DNA of 64,000 nt from Bacteroides sp. GTDB lineage: Bacteria > Bacteroidota > Bacteroidia > Bacteroidales > Muribaculaceae. The notes beneath the pieces were generated by a model. That model was given only the letters and a program-made list of their open reading frames with translations. It did no database searches and was not told the DNA's origin. Both the position numbers and the translations under genes were made by a program. Shown piece after piece: positions 1 to 8,637 of this stretch (positions within the stretch are counted from its first letter, which is position 1; each line of letters begins with the position of its first letter). Location: NCBI GenBank assembly GCA_014802445.1, contig JAAVCF010000008.1, positions 281,568 to 345,567 on the forward strand. Reading direction: 5' to 3'.

Positions 1-1058
1 GTCATATACTTGCAATTGGCATTGATTTTTATCACCGGGCCGCCGCCAATGACGGGATGGTTTGTGGGATCATGCTTTTCGGGATAGTTGGGATGGAGCG
101 CATGGGCATTGTCGGCCGAAATCATGAACGAGCGTGCCACACCGCGCAGATAGTCCTCCTCAGTTCCGCCAAGACATCCGGAGATGCGGCGCAGCAGGTT
201 CATCAGCACAGGAGAGGCAGCACCCTGCTTGGTGCCGCTTCCGGTTTCCTCATTGTCAAAGATGGCAGCCACGCGAGTGGCGTCGGAAGGAACATCGGCC
301 TGAGCAATGAGCGACGATACTGCCGCATGGACCATCGACAAATCATCCAGACGGCCTGAATTGATAAACTCATTGTTGAGACCCACGAGGCAAGCGGGCG
401 CCATGTCATAGAGACCGAGATCAAAATCGAGAATATCAGCCACGTCCACCTTCAGCTCCTCGGCCACCAGGCGGAGCATGAGGTTATGCGCCTCAGCCTG
501 AGAATTGACAAAGCCGATGACGGGGAGCATATCCTTCTGCTTAGAGAGCGGATTACCCTCATTGACAGCACGATTGAAATGGATGGCCAGATGCGGGATG
601 ACCAAGAGCGGACGCTTTACCATCACGGTGACGCAGCGCGGGAACAGAGGGTCAGAGCTGCGGAGCACCACACGGCCAGCCACCGAGAGAGGGCGGTCAA
701 ACCACGTGTAGAGAATGGGGCCTCCATAGACCTCAGTGTTGAGCTTCACCACATTGCCCTCACACAGCATTTCCGGCGCCGGCTTGATTCGGAATCCCGG
801 CGAATCACTGTGGGCCGAGATGATATGGAACGGAGCAGCGGCACCGCCGTTGCCGACCACAAAAGCCATCACGGCCGAAGAATTTTTGACGATATAGCGC
901 TTATCGCCAGGGGCGAGCGACCAAGCCTCGGCCGGGTCAAGACGCTTGAAACCGGCAGAGTCGAGACGGCGGCACACAGCATCTGCCGCAAGGAAATTGA
1001 CCGGCGACTCGTCGAGAAACGCCATCAGGTCATGAATCAGAGAGTCATTATTCTTCAT
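1..1058 (-). CDS. M18 family aminopeptidase, C-terminus cut by window edge
   Basis: Zinc metallopeptidase of family M18 (aspartyl-aminopeptidase type), which removes N-terminal residues from peptides in the cytoplasm. Reading leftward from an ATG at 1058 gives an open frame of 352 codons to the window edge. Visible metal-site motifs are HSDSPGF (His83), SGRLDDL (Asp238), FDNEETGS (Glu270/271) and SADNAHALHPN. The frame still carries HPVIGGGPVIKINAN at the edge, so roughly the last 80 residues, including the final His ligand, lie outside. Full-length relatives are about 430 residues. It is divergent from the radical SAM gene, and a -7 box lies about 50 bases upstream. Family assignment is secure; substrate is inferred. 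Confidence 0.93.
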   Translation of the reverse strand, partial: MKNNDSLIHDLMAFLDESPVNFLAADAVCRRLDSAGFKRLDPAEAWSLAPGDKRYIVKNSSAVMAFVVGNGGAAAPFHIISAHSDSPGFRIKPAPEMLCEGNVVKLNTEVYGGPILYTWFDRPLSVAGRVVLRSSDPLFPRCVTVMVKRPLLVIPHLAIHFNRAVNEGNPLSKQKDMLPVIGFVNSQAEAHNLMLRLVAEELKVDVADILDFDLGLYDMAPACLVGLNNEFINSGRLDDLSMVHAAVSSLIAQADVPSDATRVAAIFDNEETGSGTKQGAASPVLMNLLRRISGCLGGTEEDYLRGVARSFMISADNAHALHPNYPEKHDPTNHPVIGGGPVIKINANCKYM

Positions 1059-1104
1059 GGAAGGGAATGATTGCGAGCAGAGAGCCCTCTGCTCAAATAT
1101 TCGT

Positions 1105-1112
1105 CAAAATTA
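1105..1112 (-). promoter_or_regulatory. putative -7 box for the M18 aminopeptidase
   Basis: The minus strand reads TAATTTTG, a full match to the Bacteroidota -7 consensus TAnnTTTG, 46 bases upstream of the aminopeptidase start. No good TTTG -33 box is seen at 19-21 bases. Confidence 0.4.
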
Positions 1113-1154
1113 GCTTTTTTTTCGGTACTCAGGAAAAAAGCGCTACGGAATTAG

Positions 1155-1162
1155 TAATTTTG
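1155..1162 (+). promoter_or_regulatory. putative -7 box for the radical SAM/GT4 operon
   Basis: TAATTTTG matches TAnnTTTG and lies 35 bases upstream of the radical SAM ATG. No clear -33 element. It shares the 139-base divergent intergenic region with the M18 promoter. Confidence 0.4.
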
Positions 1163-1197
1163 CACACTAAACGACACAGACACGACGTTAGAGAAGC

Positions 1198-2250
1198 ATG
1201 AATGTTCCAGTTCCAACCGACGCATCAATAATTCTCACTTACCGCTGCCCGATGCAGTGTAAGATGTGTAATATATGGCACTTCCCCACTCGACGCGAGG
1301 AAGAAATCAAAGCGTCGGACCTTCGCACCCTCCCCAAGCTTAAATTTATCAACCTCACCGGAGGAGAACCCTTTATCAGAGAGGACCTTGCCGAGATTGT
1401 GGAGGAATGTTACAAGCATGCTCCCCGCATTGTAATCTCCACCTCGGGATGGTTTGAGGACAGAGTGATTGAGCTTGCCCGCCGCTTCCCGAAGATAGGC
1501 ATCAGAATTTCCATAGAGGGTCTGAGCGAGAAGAACGACGAGCTGCGCGGACGTCAGGGCGGGTTTGACCGCGGCCTGCGCACGCTGCTCAAACTCAAGG
1601 AGATGGGGCTTAAGGATATAGGCTTCGGGTGTACGGTGTCGAACCGCAACTCGGCCGACATGCTATCGCTCTACCGCCTGTCGAAATCCTTAGGGATGGA
1701 ATTTGCCACCGCCTCATTCCACAACTCATTCTACTTCCACAAAGATGACAACTGCATCACCAACCGCGATGAAGTGACCGGTAACTTCCGGAAACTCATA
1801 GAGATGCAGATGAAGGAGAACAACCCCAAGTCATGGTTTCGCGCATGGTTCAACATGGGCCTCATCAACTACATTGACGGCGGGCGCCGCATGCTCCCCT
1901 GCGAAGCGGGCAGCACCAACTTCTTCATTGACCCGTGGGGTGAAGTGTATCCCTGCAACGGCCTCGAGGAGAAATACTGGAAAGAATCGATGGGCAACAT
2001 CCACGACGCACCCTTCATGGAGATATGGAACAGCGAGCAAGCCGCGCGAGTGAGAGCGCTTGTGCGCAAATGTCCCAAAAACTGCTGGATGGTGGGGACT
2101 GCCTCGCCCGTGATGCACAAATATATCAAGCACCCCGCAGCGTGGGCCATCAAGAACAAGCTGCGCTCACTGCGAGGGAAGCCCGTGTGTATTGACCCGA
2201 AATGGCACGATGTGGGGCAAGACCCCATGCAAGGAAATCTGGGCAAATGA
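1198..2250 (+). CDS. radical SAM protein with SPASM-type C-terminal domain
   Basis: Radical S-adenosylmethionine enzyme of 350 residues. The N-terminal CPMQCKMC motif (Cys17, Cys21, Cys24) is the CX3CX2C ligand set of the catalytic [4Fe-4S] cluster, and LTGGEPFIRED is the SAM-binding GGE region. The C-terminal third has four well-placed cysteines (LPCEAG, YPCNGLEE, KCPKNCW), as in SPASM/twitch auxiliary cluster domains. The stop overlaps the start of the following glycosyltransferase (ATGA), so the two are probably translated together and act in one glycan or lipid modification. No peptide substrate gene sits next to it. The reaction is unknown; relatives act on peptides, cofactors or hopanoids. 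Confidence 0.85.
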   Translation: MNVPVPTDASIILTYRCPMQCKMCNIWHFPTRREEEIKASDLRTLPKLKFINLTGGEPFIREDLAEIVEECYKHAPRIVISTSGWFEDRVIELARRFPKIGIRISIEGLSEKNDELRGRQGGFDRGLRTLLKLKEMGLKDIGFGCTVSNRNSADMLSLYRLSKSLGMEFATASFHNSFYFHKDDNCITNRDEVTGNFRKLIEMQMKENNPKSWFRAWFNMGLINYIDGGRRMLPCEAGSTNFFIDPWGEVYPCNGLEEKYWKESMGNIHDAPFMEIWNSEQAARVRALVRKCPKNCWMVGTASPVMHKYIKHPAAWAIKNKLRSLRGKPVCIDPKWHDVGQDPMQGNLGK

Positions 2251-3332
2251 AAATCTTTGTGACCGGCACCCGCGGTATCCCCGAGATACAGGGAGGAGTG
2301 GAGACCCACTGTCAGGAGCTCTACCCCCGCATAGCGGCTATGGGTCATGAAGTGACCGTGGCCTGCCGGGCGCCGTACCAGACCGTCAAGGGGGATGAAT
2401 ACAAAGGAGTGAAACTGCTCTCCATCCCCACCCCCCGGCGCAAGAGTCTGGAAGCCATTATCCACACCTGGAGGGCACTGCGGGCAGCGCGCCGCGAGCG
2501 CCCCGACATTGTGCACATCCACGCCGTGGGCCCGGCGCTTCTCACCCCTGTGGCGCGCCTGATGGGCTTCAAAGTGGTGACCACCAACCACGGACCCGAC
2601 TATGACCGCCAGAAATGGGGAAAGGTTGCCAAGGCCGCGCTGCGCACCGGCGAACGCATGGGCGCACGGTTCAGCAACCGAGTGATAGTGATTTCTAAAG
2701 TAATTGCCGGCATCCTCGTCTCAAAATACGGACGCAGAGACACCGACCTGATATTCAACGGAGTGAACACCCCCGATAAAGCCGCGGCTACAGACTATAT
2801 AACGGAGCTGGGGCTTGAGCCGGGGCGCTATGTTGTGGCGCTGGGGCGCTTTGTTGAAGAGAAAGGATTTCATGACCTCATAGAGGCCTTTGCCAAGGCC
2901 GGCGCGAAGGGGTTCAAGCTTGTGATTGCCGGCGACGCCGACCATCCCGACGCCTACTCAGAGCGCCTTAAACAGATGGCCAAAGAGCAAGGGACGGTGC
3001 TCACGGGATTTATCCGCGGGGAGAAGATGCGCCAGCTCATGAGCCACGCGGCGCTCTTTGCCATGCCCTCTTACCACGAAGGGCTGCCGATTGCCCTGCT
3101 GGAAGCGATGAGCTACAATCTTGACGTGGCTGTGAGCGATATCCCCGCATGCCTGCTTGACTGCCTCACCCCTGCAGACCACTATCCCACCGGCGACACC
3201 GACGCACTGGCGGCACTGCTGAGCCGCAAGCTCGCCGCCGGAGCCACTCCCCGCCAATATGACCTGAGCCCCTACAACTGGGACACCATAGCACGGCAGA
3301 CCGTGGAAGTGTATGAACAGGTGAAGGCGTAA
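2247..3332 (+). CDS. GT4 family glycosyltransferase
   Basis: Retaining GT-B glycosyltransferase of 361 residues. The N-terminus MKIFVTGTRGIPEIQGGVET is the acceptor-domain start typical of GT4 enzymes with the DUF1972-like glycine loop. The C-terminal nucleotide-sugar site includes YHEGLPIALLEAM, the E-x7-E motif. I chose the ATG at 2247 because it overlaps the radical SAM stop by four bases; an upstream in-frame ATG at 2202 lies wholly inside that gene and adds 15 unrelated residues. Donor and acceptor are unknown; with no signal peptide or membrane segment it should act at the cytoplasmic face of the inner membrane. Confidence 0.88.
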   Translation: MKIFVTGTRGIPEIQGGVETHCQELYPRIAAMGHEVTVACRAPYQTVKGDEYKGVKLLSIPTPRRKSLEAIIHTWRALRAARRERPDIVHIHAVGPALLTPVARLMGFKVVTTNHGPDYDRQKWGKVAKAALRTGERMGARFSNRVIVISKVIAGILVSKYGRRDTDLIFNGVNTPDKAAATDYITELGLEPGRYVVALGRFVEEKGFHDLIEAFAKAGAKGFKLVIAGDADHPDAYSERLKQMAKEQGTVLTGFIRGEKMRQLMSHAALFAMPSYHEGLPIALLEAMSYNLDVAVSDIPACLLDCLTPADHYPTGDTDALAALLSRKLAAGATPRQYDLSPYNWDTIARQTVEVYEQVKA

Positions 3333-3350
3333 TCATCCATGCGGCGAAAA

Positions 3351-4268
3351 TCAAGCCTTGTAGGATTTGCGATACTGGCCGGGGGAGATGCCAGTGGCCT
3401 CGCGGAAATACTTTGAGAAGAACGACGGATTGGGGAAGTTGAGACTGTCGCTAATCTGGGAAATCGTGATATTTGACGTCTGCAACATCACCTTAGCTTC
3501 AAGAATAACATAGTCACGAATCCATCCGCGAACGGTTTTTCCGCTGATGGCCTTGATTATACGCGACAAATGGGCCGCGGACAAACAGAGCGAAGAGGCA
3601 TAGAACTCCACATCCTTATGCTCCTTGAAATGCTTCTTGACCTCGTTAACAAAGCGATGGTAAATTTCCATTTTTCTGACGCCTGACGTGTCAGACACAC
3701 TGGCGGTCAGCGGCTGACGATTGACTTTGCCGCCCAGCCTCATGAGGATGATAAACATGTAGGCCCTCAACACATCCTTCTGAGCCGGCAAAGTGGAGGA
3801 ATCAATGTAGTCCCTCATCATCTTATAGTAAAAATGGATTTCATCAAAGAGCTCACCGGAGAGTTTCAGAGGCTTTGACTGAGGCATGCACTCATCCGGC
3901 ACATAATGAAGAAGGTCAATCATGTTTTCCTTCGACACTGTGATAAAGAGGATTTTCGGGTTGTCCTTAACCCCGATAAACTCAATAATCTGACCATTCT
4001 GGAAAAAGATGAATTCGCCGCCACTGATGGTGATAGGATGGTAATAATCCAGCCTATAGTCGAGGCATCCCTCTTTGCAAACCATAAGAGTGTAGGCCTG
4101 CATCATCAGGGGGACCCCCATGAGAGGCATGTCGGAAACCGGCTTATTGACAGCGTCATGGTAATTGTCAAAGAGGATGTAGCCGCCGCAGGATGAGAGA
4201 TTTCCACCCACGCGGAGGATTTCCTGCATATCAATCAGCACATAAGAATTATCGGAGATATTGTCCAT
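3351..4268 (-). CDS. AraC family transcriptional regulator
   Basis: DNA-binding regulator of 305 residues. The first ~180 residues form an effector-sensing, cupin-like region without a recognisable ligand signature. The last ~100 residues carry the double helix-turn-helix of AraC proteins (for example YASSLCLSAAHLSRIIKAI and FFSKYFREATGISPGQYR). It is transcribed divergently from the RND efflux operon across a 167-base gap, so it probably controls that operon in response to a toxic compound or bile-type signal. It ends 18 bases from the convergent GT4 gene. I find no TAnnTTTG box on its own strand. Confidence 0.9.
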   Translation of the reverse strand: MDNISDNSYVLIDMQEILRVGGNLSSCGGYILFDNYHDAVNKPVSDMPLMGVPLMMQAYTLMVCKEGCLDYRLDYYHPITISGGEFIFFQNGQIIEFIGVKDNPKILFITVSKENMIDLLHYVPDECMPQSKPLKLSGELFDEIHFYYKMMRDYIDSSTLPAQKDVLRAYMFIILMRLGGKVNRQPLTASVSDTSGVRKMEIYHRFVNEVKKHFKEHKDVEFYASSLCLSAAHLSRIIKAISGKTVRGWIRDYVILEAKVMLQTSNITISQISDSLNFPNPSFFSKYFREATGISPGQYRKSYKA

Positions 4269-4381
4269 TTCAGAGCAGAGGAAAATTCAATGTCGGAATT
4301 AGACCACTAAAATAGCGAAAATTTTTCAAATAAAACGGGATAATATCAGTTTTAGAACACATTATGCCAAATACGGATAAC

Positions 4382-4410
4382 TTGGGATAGTGGACAAAAC
4401 ACTAATTTTG
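4382..4410 (+). promoter_or_regulatory. putative promoter of the RND efflux operon
   Basis: TAATTTTG at 4403-4410 is a full -7 match, and TTG at 4382-4384 is a partial -33 element with an 18-base spacer. The adaptor ATG follows 25 bases downstream. The region between this promoter and the AraC gene is AT-rich and likely holds the regulator's sites, but no clean repeat was found. Confidence 0.5.
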
Positions 4411-4435
4411 CAAAAAATTTTCAGACCATATAATA

Positions 4436-5491
4436 ATGAACAAAATCTTCACATTAATAACAGTTTTCACCCCCTTGTTATTAATCACGGCATGTGGCAA
4501 TAAAACCACTGAAACTCAAAAGGATAGAACAATCAACGTTTACTCCACCACTCCGGTTTCAAACGGCACGTCGGAGAGCAGGGTCTACACGTCGACCGTG
4601 GAAGAAGGGAAAAGCGTGAATCTGGGTTTTAAGACCGGTGGTCAGATCAGAAAGCTGACGGTTAAGGAAGGCGACGCTGTGAGGAAAGGACAGATTATAG
4701 GCTATCTCGATGACACTGACTATAAGCTGCAAGTGGCTCAGCTCGAGGCCCAGTATAACCAGATGGCGTCAGAGATGAAGCGCCTGGATGAAATGTTCAA
4801 GCGCAACAATATAGCCCCCAACGACTACGAAAAGGCCCGCGCCGGATTCGAGCAACTGAGAACGAGTCTGGAAATGACCCGCAATCAGCTGGCTTACACC
4901 CGACTTGAGGCTCCCACCTCAGGCCACATTGTGGAGCGCTACATGGAAGAAGGGGAGATGGCCGGCGCCGGCACTCCCATCTATAAAATCGTGGACAATT
5001 CAGGCCTGGAGACCTCGGTGGCCATTCCATCGTCAGTGTACGCCAAGCGCCACAAGATTGTGTCATGCACGGGCAAGTCGCCTGTGGTGGGCGAGACGGA
5101 GATTCCGCTTGACATCATAGCCTTTGTGCCGGATGCGGACAACAACTCCCTTTTCCGACTCCGACTGAAAGTGCCCTCGTCAATGCAGGGGAAACTGCTT
5201 CCGGGGATGAATCTTGCGGTGACACTCCAGTTTGACAACTCCGAGAACGATAACAGCTACACGATTCCGTCAAGAGCTATTTTTGAGAGAAACGGCAAGG
5301 AATACGTGTGGGTTATCAAGGACTCCACGCTCACAGCCAAAGAGATTGAGCGCGAGGGAATGCACCACGGGAAGAACAGCACCGTCACCGGCCTTGACGG
5401 CAGCGAAACGATTGTTGCCGTGGGGGTTAACCATCTCTCTGACGGCGAGAAAGTGAGCATTGCCGGAGACATTAAATCGCTTGACAAATAA
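4436..5491 (+). CDS. RND efflux periplasmic adaptor lipoprotein (HlyD/AcrA family)
   Basis: Membrane fusion protein of 351 residues that links the inner-membrane pump to the outer-membrane channel. The N-terminus is a lipoprotein signal with lipobox ITAC (Cys20), so it should be lipid-anchored. A split biotinyl-lipoyl domain is visible around VNLGFKTGGQIRKLTVKEGD and YTRLEAPTSGHIVERYMEEG, separated by the alpha-helical hairpin (about residues 95-150) that contacts the channel; beta-barrel and membrane-proximal domains follow. It is first in a three-gene operon, 8 bases before the pump gene. Confidence 0.93.
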   Translation: MNKIFTLITVFTPLLLITACGNKTTETQKDRTINVYSTTPVSNGTSESRVYTSTVEEGKSVNLGFKTGGQIRKLTVKEGDAVRKGQIIGYLDDTDYKLQVAQLEAQYNQMASEMKRLDEMFKRNNIAPNDYEKARAGFEQLRTSLEMTRNQLAYTRLEAPTSGHIVERYMEEGEMAGAGTPIYKIVDNSGLETSVAIPSSVYAKRHKIVSCTGKSPVVGETEIPLDIIAFVPDADNNSLFRLRLKVPSSMQGKLLPGMNLAVTLQFDNSENDNSYTIPSRAIFERNGKEYVWVIKDSTLTAKEIEREGMHHGKNSTVTGLDGSETIVAVGVNHLSDGEKVSIAGDIKSLDK

Positions 5492-5499
5492 ATTGCCCC

Positions 5500-8400
5500 A
5501 TGAACAGACTGCTACAATTCTTTTTGACGCGCCGCACTCTGTTTTGGTCGGCGATAATCATAATCCTGTTTGCGGGAGTGCTGTACTTCCTGAAGATGCC
5601 CAAGCTCGAAGACCCGGCCATTGCAGTGAAACAATCCACTGTGGTGGTGATCTATCCCGGGGCTGACAGCGAGGTGATTGAGCGCGATGTGGTGACCCTG
5701 CTCGAGGACCAATTGCGCACCCTCCCCAACATTAAGAAACTGAAGAGCGACGTGCGCCGCGGGCAAGCCGTGATCGGTGTGGAATATCAGCTGGATGTTC
5801 CCATGGAAGACATGGAACAGTACTTTGACCTGCTGCGCCGCAAAGTGAACGACATCCAAGGCTCACTGCCGCAGGGATGCATGCCACCCATGGTTATTGA
5901 CGACATGATGGACGTGTATGGCATTTTCTATGCAGTGAGAGGTGACGGCTACACAACGGCTGAGCTTGAGCATTATGCCAAGAAACTGCGTGAAGAGATT
6001 CTGACCGTTAAGGGCGTGAAGCGAGTTAACATTGGAGGGGTACAGCGCGAAGTTATTGACATCACGTTTACCCCTGACCAAATCAAACGCAACGGAATGT
6101 TGCCGATGCTCGTGGCCCAGGCGCTGCAATCGTCCACCGCAGTGATAAATGCGGGAAAGGTTGACAACGGTAACGACCGCATAGCCCTGGACATCACCGA
6201 CGGCGCAGTGACGGAAGAGCAGATTTCAAACGTGCTGCTGTCAATGCCTGACGGCAAGAAAGTGCGCATCAGGGATATAGCTACAGTGTCACGTCATGAA
6301 GCCGAGCCCGGCAGCAACGAGTTTTTTATCGGCAAGGACGAGTCACTGACCATCATGGTTACGCTGGAGAAAACGGCAGTGGTGCCTGATGTGGGCGCCG
6401 CCGTGGACAAAAGTATAGCTCAGACGATAGACAATCTTCCCGCCGGCATCACGGTGGAAAAGGTGTTCTTCCAGCCTGAGCGTGTGACGTCAGCCGTGTC
6501 GTCGTTTATGATAAACCTTCTGGAGTCAGTGGGCATTGTGTTCATAGTCATCCTGCTTGCTATGGGCTGGAAGGCGGGCCTGATTATCGGCTTCGGACTG
6601 ATTCTGACCGTGGCCTTATCGTTCCCGCTGCTGTCGGCCGCCGGCACCACCCTTCAGCGAATCTCGCTGGGCGCCTTCATTGTGGCGATGGGTATGCTGG
6701 TTGACAACGCCGTGGTGATAATGGACGGCATTCTCAACGACCGCAAGCGAGGATTGAAAAGAGACGTGTATCTCTTCAACACCGGCAAGAAGACCGCGCT
6801 TCCGCTACTTGGCGCCACGGCTATTGCCGCCGCCACCTTCATGCCTATCTACTTCACGCCCGGCTCAGTGGGCGAATTTGCCGGCGACCTGTTTCTGGTG
6901 ATATGCGTGAGCCTTGTGGCCAGCTGGATTCTGGCCTTGATTCAGGTGCCTGTGTGCTCCGACCAATGGCTCGGGCCTGACCCTGACGTGGCGAAAGAAG
7001 TCAAAGAGCTGAAGCTTAATGCAATACAGCGCGTTATCAAGAGGATCGTGGTGGTCCTGATTGACCACAAATGGGTGTCGGTGGCGGCAGCCTTCATCAT
7101 CCTCATTGCATCGGGCATGTCGATGAAATATCTTCGCAATGTGTTCTTCCCTGACTTTGAGTATGACCAGTTTGTGGTGGAATGTACCTCCCCTGCAGAA
7201 AGCAACTCCGACACCGTTAGAGAGCGTATGCTTCAGCTATCCGACAGTGTGATGGCCTTTGACGGCGTCAAGAGTGTGGCCATCAGCCTTGGAGGCGCAC
7301 CGGGCCGCTACTGCCTTGTCCGCCCCATGCCCAGCGGCGGCGAAGAGTATGCCGAGTTTATTGTGGGGTGTGATGACTTCAAGACTGTGAAGCGCCTGTC
7401 GAGCGAACTGATTGCCAAGCTGAGGACCATAGCCCCAGAAGCCTACATCCGCTCACGCCGCTACAACCTGTCAATATCCAGCACCCACACCGTGGAAGTG
7501 GAATTCTCCGGACCCGACGCCGACACCCTGCGCATGCTTGCGGGAAAAGCCGAAGCGATAATGCGCGACTGCAAGCTCGTGGATAAAGAATCGGTGCAGA
7601 ACAACTGGCTGGGGCGCAACCGCTCCATCTCAGTGGACTATTCGTCACACCTGGCCACAGCGGCAGGGGTGAACCGCTCAGACGTTGGCAACGCGCTGCA
7701 GGCCGCCACTGACGGCTATGCAATAGGAGTGGTCAATGACCGCGACAAGATGCTGCCCATCTACATGAAAGTCCGCAACACCGACGGCTCAAAGATTGAG
7801 GACCTCGGGACGCTGCCCGTGTGGTCAATGATGAACATCAATGTGTCAGGCAACGACATCTCGGCAATGATGAGCGGAGCTATGACCGCAGAGGAGTTGA
7901 ACAGCAAGATGTACTCCACCACACTGATGTCGTCATGCGTCAATTCAATTGATCCGTCATGGAGCGAAGGGATGATTCACCGCCTTAACGGTCAGCGAGT
8001 GATTGAGGCCGAATGTGACCCGGACATCACCAATCCCGATGCAACCCCCGCCAAAATACTCAGCATGATACGTCCTGAGATAGAGGCAATTCCGCTGCCT
8101 GACGGCTACCACATGCGATTTACGGGCGAGAGCGAATCGTCAAACGAATCAAACGAACTTCTGGCCGGATTCATGCCCATGATGATTGCAATCATCGTCA
8201 TCATCCTGCTGCTGCTTTTCAACAGCTGGAAGAAGCTCGCCGTGATTCTGCTGTGCTTCCCGTTTGTGATCTGCGGCATCGTTCCGGCGCTGCTTATCAC
8301 GGACACACCCTTCACCTTCATCGCCATCCTGGGAGTGATGGGACTGATGGGTATGACAATAAAGAATGCGATAGTGCTGGTGGACGAAATAGCTCGCCTG

Positions 8401-8637
8401 ACAACGGAAGAAAAAGTGGAACTATATCCGGCAATCATCCGCGCCACGGTGTCGCGCGTGATGCCTGTAATTCTTGCGTCGTTCACCACCATCGCCGGCA
8501 TGATACCGTTGGTTGGCGACCCGATGTATGGCTCACTTGCCGTGACCATTATAGGCGGACTGCTGATAGGCACCTTTGCCACGCTCCTGTTGCTGCCTAC
8601 ACTCTATTCAGTATTCTTCAACGTTAAACGCTCATGA
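5500..8637 (+). CDS. RND efflux pump, inner-membrane permease
   Basis: AcrB/MexB-type transporter of 1045 residues, the usual length of the family, with twelve expected membrane helices and two large periplasmic loops. Helix clusters are visible at about 335-480 and 860-1035. It exports hydrophobic compounds using the proton gradient. In TM4 the sequence is GMLVDNAVVIMDG (Asp402-Asn403), where AcrB has an Asp-Asp pair, so one of the two proton-relay aspartates is Asn. The TM10 lysine is present in GMTIKNAIVLVDE. The gene follows the adaptor by 8 bases and its stop overlaps the channel start (ATGA). Substrates cannot be read from sequence. Confidence 0.95.
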   Translation: MNRLLQFFLTRRTLFWSAIIIILFAGVLYFLKMPKLEDPAIAVKQSTVVVIYPGADSEVIERDVVTLLEDQLRTLPNIKKLKSDVRRGQAVIGVEYQLDVPMEDMEQYFDLLRRKVNDIQGSLPQGCMPPMVIDDMMDVYGIFYAVRGDGYTTAELEHYAKKLREEILTVKGVKRVNIGGVQREVIDITFTPDQIKRNGMLPMLVAQALQSSTAVINAGKVDNGNDRIALDITDGAVTEEQISNVLLSMPDGKKVRIRDIATVSRHEAEPGSNEFFIGKDESLTIMVTLEKTAVVPDVGAAVDKSIAQTIDNLPAGITVEKVFFQPERVTSAVSSFMINLLESVGIVFIVILLAMGWKAGLIIGFGLILTVALSFPLLSAAGTTLQRISLGAFIVAMGMLVDNAVVIMDGILNDRKRGLKRDVYLFNTGKKTALPLLGATAIAAATFMPIYFTPGSVGEFAGDLFLVICVSLVASWILALIQVPVCSDQWLGPDPDVAKEVKELKLNAIQRVIKRIVVVLIDHKWVSVAAAFIILIASGMSMKYLRNVFFPDFEYDQFVVECTSPAESNSDTVRERMLQLSDSVMAFDGVKSVAISLGGAPGRYCLVRPMPSGGEEYAEFIVGCDDFKTVKRLSSELIAKLRTIAPEAYIRSRRYNLSISSTHTVEVEFSGPDADTLRMLAGKAEAIMRDCKLVDKESVQNNWLGRNRSISVDYSSHLATAAGVNRSDVGNALQAATDGYAIGVVNDRDKMLPIYMKVRNTDGSKIEDLGTLPVWSMMNINVSGNDISAMMSGAMTAEELNSKMYSTTLMSSCVNSIDPSWSEGMIHRLNGQRVIEAECDPDITNPDATPAKILSMIRPEIEAIPLPDGYHMRFTGESESSNESNELLAGFMPMMIAIIVIILLLLFNSWKKLAVILLCFPFVICGIVPALLITDTPFTFIAILGVMGLMGMTIKNAIVLVDEIARLTTEEKVELYPAIIRATVSRVMPVILASFTTIAGMIPLVGDPMYGSLAVTIIGGLLIGTFATLLLLPTLYSVFFNVKRS

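Noticed and set aside
486..1070. 194-codon plus-strand frame
   Set aside because: It is the antisense shadow of the M18 aminopeptidase, whose metal-site motifs are clear on the other strand.
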